Assembly (NCBI GenBank): GCA_023436715.1 | Contig: JAEZIJ010000167.1 | Location: forward strand, 1 to 9,142 | Reading direction: 5' to 3' | Length of the DNA: 9,142 nucleotides | Origin: Acidobacteriota bacterium | GTDB taxonomy: Bacteria > Acidobacteriota > Terriglobia > Bryobacterales > Bryobacteraceae | Shown here: positions 1-5,317 of the stretch, one piece after another | Numbering within the stretch: the stretch's first letter is position 1 | Layout: each line of letters begins with the position of its first letter | The notes under the pieces: generated by a model | What the model was told of the DNA's origin: nothing | The model's input: the letters and a program-made list of their open reading frames with translations, nothing else | Databases searched by the model: none | Translations under genes and position numbers: made by a program

Positions 1-24
1 CCGGCGCAGCTCTTTGCTGCTCAT
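1..24 (-). CDS. 5' end of a transposase gene, cut off by the window edge
   Basis: Eight codons are visible on the minus strand, reading MSSKELRR, and the gene continues beyond base 1. The start is well supported: the purine-rich ribosome binding site AGGAAGGA (complement of 30-37) lies five bases upstream of the ATG at 24-22. An MSxKELxR beginning is typical of transposases placed in the ISNCY group, where an N-terminal helix-turn-helix follows directly. The upstream DNA (66-138) carries repeated GGACAT words of the kind found inside the ends of such elements, which fits. Because only eight residues are seen, the family is an inference; another DNA-binding protein with a similar start is possible. 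Confidence 0.45.
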
Positions 25-140
25 CGCTGTCCTTCCTACCCCGACCTCCATTCGAGGTCTTCAGGTTAGGGGACATTTCTATCGAGGTCCAAAGGGGACA
101 TTATCAAAGTGGCGCGACATGGAAAAAAAGTTGGACATCG
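1..140 (-). mobile_element. Terminal part of an insertion sequence (ISNCY/IS21-like end)
   Basis: Between the transposase start at 24 and about 140 there is no other gene. This stretch carries four spaced copies of a (G)GACAT word on the plus strand, at 71-76, 96-101, 116-120 and 133-138, that is every 18-25 bases. The first two sit in longer similar blocks, GGGGACATTTCTATC and GGGGACATTATCAAAG. Multiple subterminal GGACAT repeats just upstream of a transposase are typical of transposase-binding ends. The outer boundary is not defined: no terminal inverted repeat or target duplication can be recognised because the other end lies outside the window. The element stops about 100 bases short of the tonB-like stop codon and does not disrupt it. 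Confidence 0.45.
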
Positions 141-151
141 GCTCTGTATCG

Positions 152-191
152 GGGCACGGCTTTCCTTCACGTTCTCGCGGAAGCCGTGCCC
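152..191. repeat. 11-bp perfect inverted repeat downstream of the tonB-like gene
   Basis: GGGCACGGCTT (152-162) is exactly complementary to AAGCCGTGCCC (181-191), with an 18-base loop. A smaller hairpin, CGGCCT (206-211) with AGGCCG (216-221) and a GGCG loop, lies between it and the tonB-like stop codon. Both fall in the space between that stop (245) and the insertion-sequence end. They could end or stabilise the minus-strand transcript, but neither is followed by a run of T on either strand, so a classical intrinsic terminator is not shown. A dispersed palindromic repeat is the alternative. Confidence 0.5.
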
Positions 192-244
192 TGATGCGAG
201 CCGCTCGGCCTGGCGAGGCCGTGCATACTCAGTCGCTGGGATCT

Positions 245-1759
245 TCACTCGCCTGGAATCGCGAGCAGAATTTCAACCCGTACAGGACTGCCATCCTGGG
301 TAGCCGGGCGGAACTCCCACTCCTCCAACACTGCGATCGCTTCGCCTGTGGTGCGCGGGTCGCCCTTGCCAAGCAGCCTGAGTTCCTGGAACTTTCCTGC
401 CGGAGTGATGAAACCATGCAGCATCAGGTGCGTTCCCGCCGCGTGGTGCAAGGGCGGCCGGAAAGTCACCCTCGGGTACGGGGCCGAAAGCGGCGAAGAA
501 CTCCCGAGCCTGACGACGGCGCCGTTGACCTCCGCGGCCTGATCCTCCCCGAGCGGAATGCAGTATTGCAGGATCCACTCCTTCGCGGCGCCCACCGCAA
601 GGAACACCGAGTAAATAGGCTTGCCGCTCAGCACGCCGGCACTCTCGGCGAATCCTTCGAGATCCGTAGACTGCACCACCACATCGAACACACCGCCCGC
701 CGGGTGATCGATCCGGGTGGCGGCGAGCGCGGCGGACCGCGTGCTCGCCGACGGTGGGGCCGATCCGGATCCGTTCCCGCCGCCAGTGCCTCCAGGCAGA
801 CCCGAGCCGGCGCCCCGTCCGGACGTTCCCGGCCCCGTTCCGGAGCCCCGTCCCGAGGCGTCGCCTCCCCCGTCGCCGCCTCGCAGCACCCCTTCGGGCG
901 TCTGCCCAATCTGGTTTCCTGGCGGCGCCGTCATGAATTCCCGCAAAGGCAACGGGTCCGAAGAGATCGACAGCAGATTGGCGGGATCGCCCGCGAGCGG
1001 ATCACCCGACATTCCCATTCGCGCCCGCGGCTGGTCCGGATAACTGGTCCGGATCGGCATCGAGTCGCCGAATGCCGCCAGAAGCTTCGGGTCCAGAACC
1101 GTCACCGCTTGGGGCGGCCCGGTTTCCAGGCCTGTCGGCAACTCCAGCTTGGGAGCCGCATCGAGCAGCCTCGCCTGGGTGGGGCGAGTAACGTGCCCGG
1201 GTTGCACGAACGGCTTCTGGGGAATCCGGACTGCCGGAGGCGGCGACCAGAAAAACACTTCGGGCAGGTGCAGGTCCTTTGTTGGCGCCAGGTCGGGCCC
1301 ATACTGCGGCTGGATCAGGCTCTGGCTGCTTTCCACCCGCCGCTGTACCGGTGGGAGGTCGAACCGCCGCCGGCGTGCGGCAGCCCGGCGTCGCCCTGAC
1401 GGACCGGCGGCGGCTTGCGGCGGCGCTGAGGCCTGGGTGGGCGGTGCGATCTGCCGCTTCGCTTCCGGTGGCGTTCGGCCCGCCGACGCGATGTAGAGGT
1501 GCTCCGGAATACGGATCCGTAGCGTTCGCATCAGCCTCTCCTGACGGAGCCACACCTCGCGGTCGGAGTCGTCGCTCAGGCGGTCGGACAATACGGGCAG
1601 TAATAGTACTAGCAGTACGTGGATTCCCAGTGAACTCAGGAATGACGGCCATCGCCTGGCCGGTTCCGGCCAGATCCTGGTGAAGAGCTGCTGCGAATTT
1701 GACTGCCGGGCCGAAGGCAGGGCCGAGCTGATCAGCGACAGCAGAAAGAGCGATTGCAT
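245..1759 (-). CDS. TonB-like energy-transducer family protein with long Pro/Gly-rich linker
   Basis: This 504-residue protein looks like a TonB-type periplasm-spanning protein. A hydrophobic stretch at the very N-terminus (about 3-14) is followed by a clear membrane helix at about 41-57 (LSSLGIHVLLVLLLPVL). A Pro/Arg/Gln-rich region (about 95-290) and a glycine-rich segment (about 293-334) then form an extended linker. The C-terminus (about 440-504) reads like a TonB C-terminal domain, with the sequence FITPAGKFQELRLL, then a helix, then WEFRPATQDGSPVRVEI. Before it, GKPIYSVFLAVGAAKEWILQYC (379-400, listed here as two halves GKPIYSVFLAVG and AAKEWILQYC) resembles a region seen in acidobacterial proteins of this type. 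It lies 54 bases after the LuxR-type gene on the same strand and is probably co-transcribed. The start is uncertain: no good ribosome binding site precedes the ATG at 1759. It is not an obvious part of a TonB-ExbB-ExbD set, as no exbB or exbD is nearby. Its partner is unknown. Confidence 0.7.
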   Translation of the reverse strand: MQSLFLLSLISSALPSARQSNSQQLFTRIWPEPARRWPSFLSSLGIHVLLVLLLPVLSDRLSDDSDREVWLRQERLMRTLRIRIPEHLYIASAGRTPPEAKRQIAPPTQASAPPQAAAGPSGRRRAAARRRRFDLPPVQRRVESSQSLIQPQYGPDLAPTKDLHLPEVFFWSPPPAVRIPQKPFVQPGHVTRPTQARLLDAAPKLELPTGLETGPPQAVTVLDPKLLAAFGDSMPIRTSYPDQPRARMGMSGDPLAGDPANLLSISSDPLPLREFMTAPPGNQIGQTPEGVLRGGDGGGDASGRGSGTGPGTSGRGAGSGLPGGTGGGNGSGSAPPSASTRSAALAATRIDHPAGGVFDVVVQSTDLEGFAESAGVLSGKPIYSVFLAVGAAKEWILQYCIPLGEDQAAEVNGAVVRLGSSSPLSAPYPRVTFRPPLHHAAGTHLMLHGFITPAGKFQELRLLGKGDPRTTGEAIAVLEEWEFRPATQDGSPVRVEILLAIPGE

Positions 1760-1809
1760 ACCGACGGTCGTGAATCCGCGCCGCGGAAACGCCTGCCGGG
1801 CGTGGGAAT

Positions 1810-1815
1810 CCTCCT
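1810..1815 (-). promoter_or_regulatory. Strong Shine-Dalgarno sequence overlapping the LuxR-type stop codon
   Basis: The minus strand reads TAGGAGGATT, so the TAG stop (1816-1814) of the response-regulator gene overlaps a perfect AGGAGG. No ATG, GTG or TTG follows at normal spacing. The first ATG of the next gene is 50 bases further on, at 1759. The site may serve an unusual start codon or couple translation of the two genes, or it may be chance. Confidence 0.35.
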
Positions 1816-2545
1816 ACGGTCGGGGACTGTTTTCAGACGGCTTTTCGAGTACCAGCGATCTCAGCCACTGCACCTGCCCGCCATCTTTCGCCCCGGCCGC
1901 CATTGTCTGCTGCGGCAACGGATTGAGCCCCGATGGATCGCCGCTCATGTTTTGCAGGTTCCTCAGGCCGTAAAGAGCCAGCTCAAACCGGTCTTTTACT
2001 CCCACTTTTTGGAACAGTCGCGAAAGATATACTTTGACTGTTCCCTCGGAAATTGACAACGTCGCCGCGATTTCCTTGTTCTTCAGCCCCTGCGAGAGCA
2101 GGCTTACCAACTGGCTTTCGCGCTTTGTGAGGGAGATCATTTTCGCTGAAAGAAAACTCGCCGTCAGCGTTTTATCGAACCACAACTCACCCTCGGATAC
2201 CTTGCTCAGACACTTGATCAGCAGCTCCGGCGGCAGCGTTTTTCGCAAAACCCCGCGCACTCCCAGCTCCATGGCCTGGTAGGCAAGTTCCGTCGAGATC
2301 GCGCGCACCCACAGCACAATTCTGCAGTTCGGCAACTCGCGATGCAGTTGCGTCAGGATGCCGAACGTCACATCCGGAGTGAGGTCGATCAACAGGACAT
2401 CCGGCTTCGAGGTCAGAATCGTTCCTGCGAGCTCCGCAGTGCCATGACACACGGAAACACTCTCGAATCCGGGCACGGCCGAAACGACAGAGATGAAGCC
2501 CTTGGCTAGGACAGGCTCGTCGGTGAACAGTAGAACACGCGCCAT
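1814..2545 (-). CDS. LuxR/NarL-type response regulator
   Basis: This 243-residue protein is a two-domain transcription regulator. Residues 1-115 form a receiver domain: D9/E10 supply an acidic pair, D54 in LLID is the probable phospho-acceptor, and K102 in LRKT is the conserved lysine. The position normally held by Thr or Ser after the fourth strand appears to be Trp79 (IVLWVR), so signalling by phosphorylation may be altered. Residues 139-196 are a typical LuxR/GerE helix-turn-helix, running from LTKRESQLVSLL to the recognition helix EGTVKVYLSRLFQKVGV. A 45-residue Pro/Gln/Ser-rich tail follows with no recognised domain. No histidine kinase is adjacent, so it may be an orphan. It is transcribed away from the Tad operon across a shared intergenic region, a usual position for a local regulator, though this role is inferred. 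A weak promoter can be proposed at 2573-2601. Confidence 0.85.
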   Translation of the reverse strand: MARVLLFTDEPVLAKGFISVVSAVPGFESVSVCHGTAELAGTILTSKPDVLLIDLTPDVTFGILTQLHRELPNCRIVLWVRAISTELAYQAMELGVRGVLRKTLPPELLIKCLSKVSEGELWFDKTLTASFLSAKMISLTKRESQLVSLLSQGLKNKEIAATLSISEGTVKVYLSRLFQKVGVKDRFELALYGLRNLQNMSGDPSGLNPLPQQTMAAGAKDGGQVQWLRSLVLEKPSENSPRP

Positions 2546-2572
2546 AATTAATCAACCAGTGCGCAGGAAATA

Positions 2573-2601
2573 ATCCTAACAGAATCCCCGGATTTCCCCA
2601 A
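2573..2601 (-). promoter_or_regulatory. Candidate sigma-70-like promoter for the LuxR-type gene
   Basis: On the minus strand, TTGGGG (2601-2596) and TAGGAT (2578-2573) are separated by exactly 17 bases. The -10 box matches the consensus at four of six positions and the -35 box at three. Transcription would begin about 20 bases before the ATG at 2545. This is a weak pattern match only. Confidence 0.3.
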
Positions 2602-2867
2602 TAAATTTTCGAGAGTGGGACAAGCCTCCTGGCCTGTCCAGACCCGAAACGCCCCCGCCTGCCTCAGTCATTAGTTCTAGTAGTACTGCCGCCTATCTTG
2701 CCCCTGAGTACTAGATCTGGCGGAGTTATGAGATGCATCCCATCACGGGAGGGTTAACTAGCCTACTGCCTTTGGTTAGTCATGCTCTCCCAAAGTTTAT
2801 CGTTTCGCCACCCACGCTGATGCCGGGAAGGCTAGTTTTTTGAGCAATTTCGATATTAAACCCTGGG

Positions 2868-2895
2868 TTAACCTCAGTCAACAAAAATATATCAT
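2868..2895 (+). promoter_or_regulatory. Candidate sigma-70-like promoter for the PilZ-Tad operon
   Basis: TTAACC (2868-2873) and TATCAT (2890-2895) are 16 bases apart, matching the consensus at four of six and five of six positions, in an A+T-rich stretch. Transcription would start near 2902, leaving a leader of about 50 bases before the PilZ ATG at 2953. The -35 box overlaps the end of a GGGTTAAC word that also occurs at 2751. It is a pattern match without experimental support. Confidence 0.4.
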
Positions 2896-2952
2896 CCATT
2901 TTCGGTCTTGATAGCCGCGGCGATAGGGTGTACTCCTAACAACAAGGCAAAA

Positions 2953-3330
2953 ATGGACAGGCGCGCTGATCCGCGAGTGGAAGTCAGGCTCCCTTGCCAC
3001 GTGGCATTACCGAGGAGTAAGTCGCCGCTCTTTGCCGGTGTAACGGAGAACATGAGCCGTGGCGGCATCCTGGTCTCGTGGATAGCGGATCGGATGACAC
3101 CGCATCTGCCCAAGCCTGGGGACCTGCTGACCGTGGATATCGAGCTGCCGGCGAATCACTCGTTCGGCAGGCGATGTATGCACTGCCAGGTGGCCGTTGC
3201 CCGGGTGACTGCGACCGATAAGGGCGCCCGGCTCGCTTTCCAGGTGCACCAGATGCAGTTCAAGAGTTATTCGAATGGCAGTCGCGCCGCCGTCCTGGAT
3301 CAAGACGGGGTCGGTTGCTCGCTGATGTAG
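2953..3330 (+). CDS. PilZ-domain c-di-GMP-binding protein
   Basis: This is a 125-residue single-domain protein. Both PilZ signature motifs are present: RxxxR as R4-A-D-P-R8 and the (D/N)xSxxG motif as N33-M-S35-R-G-G38, so binding of cyclic di-GMP is likely. The rest is a compact beta-rich domain with no signal peptide or membrane segment, so it should act in the cytoplasm. The ATG at 2953 is chosen because AAGG (2944-2947) lies five bases upstream. A TTG at 2908 in the same frame would add 15 residues, but it lacks a ribosome binding site and would fall within a few bases of the proposed transcription start. The gene ends nine bases before the large membrane-protein gene and heads the Tad operon. 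PilZ proteins often pass c-di-GMP signals to pili or polysaccharide machines; the partner here is not shown by sequence. Confidence 0.85.
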   Translation: MDRRADPRVEVRLPCHVALPRSKSPLFAGVTENMSRGGILVSWIADRMTPHLPKPGDLLTVDIELPANHSFGRRCMHCQVAVARVTATDKGARLAFQVHQMQFKSYSNGSRAAVLDQDGVGCSLM

Positions 3331-3339
3331 CGGATAAGA

Positions 3340-5010
3340 ATGAGCGAACAGAGGATCAATCCGGTTGCCCGGTTTCTTCCGTCTCTGACGGACGTCGCCT
3401 TTGTTATGCCCATTCTGATGGTCTTCCTGAGGCTCGGCGGCGCAAAACACCTCCTGAGCGACGGCGATACCGGTTGGCACGTCCGTACCGGCGAGTGGAT
3501 CCTCAAGAACGGCCGCGTCCCCGATCGCGACATCTTCTCATTCACCAGGCCCGGCGAGCCCTGGTTCGCCTGGGAGTGGCTCTGGGACGTCATCTTCGCC
3601 TGGCTTCACCAGCACTGGGGCATGGCTGCGGTCGTCGTTGTGAGCATGCTGGTGATCTCGGTGACGTCGGCGCTTCTCTACCGGCTCGTGCGGCGGAAGT
3701 GCTCGAACGTTCTTATCGCAATCGCGGTTGTGTTCCTGGCGAACGCCGCATCCACCATTCACTGGCTCGCGCGTCCGCACCTGTTCACGCTCCTGCTCCT
3801 GGTAGTGTTCTACTCGCTGCTGGAACGTGTGCGAGACGGCAACGTCCGGCTGCTCTGGTTGCTGCCCCCACTAACCGTGCTGTGGACCAACCTGCACGGG
3901 GGCTTCTTTGTAGGCATCGTACTGGTCGCGATGTACGGAGCCGGGGAGTTGGCTTCCTGGTTGTTCGAAGCAGATCCGGACCGCCGCCGGGCCGCTCTCG
4001 TGCGGTGTAAGCCCTACCTTCTCACGGCGGCCGCTTGCGCCCTGGCCAGTCTGATCAACCCGTACTTCTATCAATTACACGTTCATATCCTTCGCTATTT
4101 GACGGATTCCTACCATTTCCAGCACATCATCGAGTTCCAGTCCCTCAATTTCCAACACCCTGTAGCCCGCTATTTTGAGCCGACGCTGGCGCTGGCAGCG
4201 GCGGCGGCTGCCTGGAATTTGTATCACAGGCGTTTCGCGTACGTCATGATCCTTGCGGGTTTCGCGCATCTTGCGCTGATGTCGGTAAGAAACATCCCGG
4301 TTTTTGTGCTCCTGGCCGCTCCGCTCACCGCGGGCGCTGTCGAGGAAATCCTCGCGCTCATTCCCCAGCGGAGTGTGGCCGTGTGGATGAAAACAGCGGC
4401 AGCCGGGTTCCGTTCGTTTGGTGCCGAGGTGACGGAGATGGACGTCCTCGGGCGGATTCCGGTCGCGAGCGCAGCCGTCGGCGCCCTGTTAATCGTAGCT
4501 TTCTATGTCGCTCCTCGGGCCCAGACCCTGCGAGCCGAGTACGACACCACGAAATACCCGGCCAAAGCGCTCGATGTGCTGCGCGGCCCCGAATTGGCTC
4601 GCGGCATCTTTACCCATGACGAGTGGGGCGACTACCTTATTTACCGTCTTTATCCGCATACAAAAGTCTTTGTCGATGGCAGAAGCGATTTCTACGGTGG
4701 CAAATTCAACCTGCAGTATCTGGACATAATGGCCGCCAAATACGACTGGAACAAAACCCTCGACCGCTATGGAGTCGAGGCCGTGCTTCTGCCAGTTGAT
4801 GCTCCTCTGGCCAGCGCTTTGAAGGAATCCCGCAGATGGCGCCCGGTTTTCGATGACGGCGTCGCCATCGTGTTTCGCACCCGGGACTCGCTACTGGCAC
4901 GCGCACCCAAGCCGGAGGAGACACGCTCTTCCGCCGTTAACGGCGGCGGATTTCCGGCGGTCGCAAGACCGCTAACTCTACTAACCGACGTGGCCGGCAG
5001 GTCACGTTAA
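3340..5010 (+). CDS. Multi-spanning membrane protein resembling GT-C glycosyltransferases
   Basis: The 556-residue protein has one membrane helix near 17-33, a loop, and many further hydrophobic segments from about 86 to 385. A final one lies near 444-462, followed by a soluble C-terminal part (about 465-540). The first loop carries acidic and aromatic residues in DGDTGWHVRTGEW (41-53), then PDRDIFSFT and EWLWD. A D-x-x-W-H type first loop followed by such a motif recalls GT-C lipid-linked-sugar transferases (ArnT/PMT-like), where an acidic residue here is catalytic. ARPH (144-147) and NLHGGF (184-189) also look conserved. The C-terminal part holds HDEWGDYLIYRLYP and VDGRSDFYGG. The family name cannot be fixed by eye, and a polysaccharide polymerase or flippase is an alternative. 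It starts nine bases after the PilZ gene and ends 17 bases before the pilin gene, so it is very likely in the same transcript. Glycosylation of the pilin or of a surface polymer is a reasonable guess, not a demonstrated role. Confidence 0.6.
   Translation: MSEQRINPVARFLPSLTDVAFVMPILMVFLRLGGAKHLLSDGDTGWHVRTGEWILKNGRVPDRDIFSFTRPGEPWFAWEWLWDVIFAWLHQHWGMAAVVVVSMLVISVTSALLYRLVRRKCSNVLIAIAVVFLANAASTIHWLARPHLFTLLLLVVFYSLLERVRDGNVRLLWLLPPLTVLWTNLHGGFFVGIVLVAMYGAGELASWLFEADPDRRRAALVRCKPYLLTAAACALASLINPYFYQLHVHILRYLTDSYHFQHIIEFQSLNFQHPVARYFEPTLALAAAAAAWNLYHRRFAYVMILAGFAHLALMSVRNIPVFVLLAAPLTAGAVEEILALIPQRSVAVWMKTAAAGFRSFGAEVTEMDVLGRIPVASAAVGALLIVAFYVAPRAQTLRAEYDTTKYPAKALDVLRGPELARGIFTHDEWGDYLIYRLYPHTKVFVDGRSDFYGGKFNLQYLDIMAAKYDWNKTLDRYGVEAVLLPVDAPLASALKESRRWRPVFDDGVAIVFRTRDSLLARAPKPEETRSSAVNGGGFPAVARPLTLLTDVAGRSR
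4931..4972 (+). repeat. Two palindromes at the 3' end of the GT-C-like gene
   Basis: CCGCCGTTAACGGCGG (4931-4946) is a perfect 16-base palindrome. It is followed by GCGGTC-GCAA-GACCGC (4957-4972), a six-pair stem closed by a GNRA-type tetraloop. Both lie within the codons for the low-complexity tail of the membrane protein, about 55-95 bases before the pilin start. They could act on the RNA upstream of flp, for example as a processing or stability element. Confidence 0.45.
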
Positions 5011-5027
5011 GCGAGGAGATAGATCGA

Positions 5028-5210
5028 ATGCGCTTTATCACCAATTTCGTGCGCGACGAGCAAGGCCAGGACCTGATCGAGTATACGCTCCTGCTCGCGT
5101 TCGTTGCTCTCGCTTCCGCTGCTTTGTTCATCACGGCCGGCGGCAGCATCAATGGCATTTGGTCGGCCGCCAACACGCGGCTGAACGAAGCGGCCCAGTC
5201 CGCGTCTTAA
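5028..5210 (+). CDS. flp: Flp/Fap-type pilin precursor (Tad pilus major subunit)
   Basis: A 60-residue prepilin with the standard Flp layout. A short charged leader (residues 1-13, ending DEQG) precedes the motif G13/QDLIE18Y19, matching the G/xxxxEY site cut by the Tad prepilin peptidase. E18, the fifth residue of the mature protein, is the usual assembly glutamate, and the EY pair is characteristic of Flp pilins. A hydrophobic helix (about 20-37) follows, then a short polar tail ending in AAQSAS. The mature pilin would be 47 residues, normal for the family. AGGAG (5014-5018) lies nine bases upstream of the ATG. The gene follows the GT-C-like gene by 17 bases and is separated from cpaB by 107 bases with two hairpins, consistent with higher expression of the pilin than of the machinery genes. 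The prepilin peptidase (CpaA/TadV) is not in this window. Confidence 0.95.
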   Translation: MRFITNFVRDEQGQDLIEYTLLLAFVALASAALFITAGGSINGIWSAANTRLNEAAQSAS

Positions 5211-5219
5211 GCTTCCATT

Positions 5220-5248
5220 GGGGGCATGGACTCCATGTCCCCTCTTTC
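5220..5248 (+). terminator. Possible leaky terminator or processing hairpin after flp
   Basis: GGGGGCATGG (5220-5229) pairs with CCATGTCCCC (5233-5242) over ten pairs, including one G-T wobble, around the loop ACT. The short T-rich stretch TCTTT (5243-5247) follows directly. The stem starts nine bases after the pilin stop. It looks like a weak intrinsic terminator that would let part of the transcript continue into cpaB and raise the ratio of pilin mRNA. The T tract is short, so termination is not certain. Confidence 0.45.
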
Positions 5249-5265
5249 CACCCCGGGCGGGGTGG
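5248..5265 (+). repeat. Second hairpin in the flp-cpaB gap
   Basis: CCACCCC (5248-5254) and GGGGTGG (5259-5265) form seven perfect G-C-rich pairs around a GGGC loop, directly after the first hairpin and its T-rich stretch. No T run follows. Together the two stems occupy much of the 107-base gap and could protect the 3' end of a processed pilin message. Confidence 0.45.
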
Positions 5266-5317
5266 GGACTGAGGTGTCGGTGACTGTGTTCCGCAAGCGG
5301 GACAGTAAGGAAGGAGC

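Larger units (their letters stand above)
2546..2952. other. Divergent intergenic region with no gene
   Basis: This stretch of about 400 bases separates the minus-strand regulator from the plus-strand pilus operon and is visibly richer in A+T than its surroundings, especially at 2835-2900. No convincing coding frame with a ribosome binding site was found. It contains a candidate promoter for each direction and the inverted pair TAGTACT (2681-2687) and AGTACTA (2707-2713). Two short direct repeats are also present: CCTCAGTCA at 2662-2670 and 2872-2880, and GGGTTAAC at 2751-2758 and 2865-2872. The last repeat copies overlap the proposed -35 region of the pilus-side promoter, so they could be operator sequences. 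This is inferred from position. Confidence 0.6.

Noticed and set aside
14..1399. 461-codon open frame on the plus strand opposite the TonB-like gene
   Set aside because: Arg/Pro-rich composition, no domain, no ribosome binding site and no plausible start. It is an antisense product of high GC codon bias opposite a protein with recognisable features.
1604..1612. TAGTACTAG inside the TonB-like gene, matching the intergenic TAGTACT words
   Set aside because: It falls in leucine codons of the membrane helix and is probably coincidental, so it is not called as an operator.
1002..1652. 216-codon minus-strand frame inside the TonB-like gene
   Set aside because: It overlaps the TonB-like gene on the same strand in another frame, has low-complexity content, and has no supporting start signals.
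2908..2952. TTG start giving a 15-residue longer PilZ protein
   Set aside because: No ribosome binding site, and it falls almost on the proposed transcription start. The ATG at 2953 has AAGG at good spacing and places RxxxR close to the N-terminus, as is usual.
3007..3480. 157-codon minus-strand frame across the PilZ and GT-C-like starts
   Set aside because: It is antisense to two well-supported genes and has no recognisable motif.
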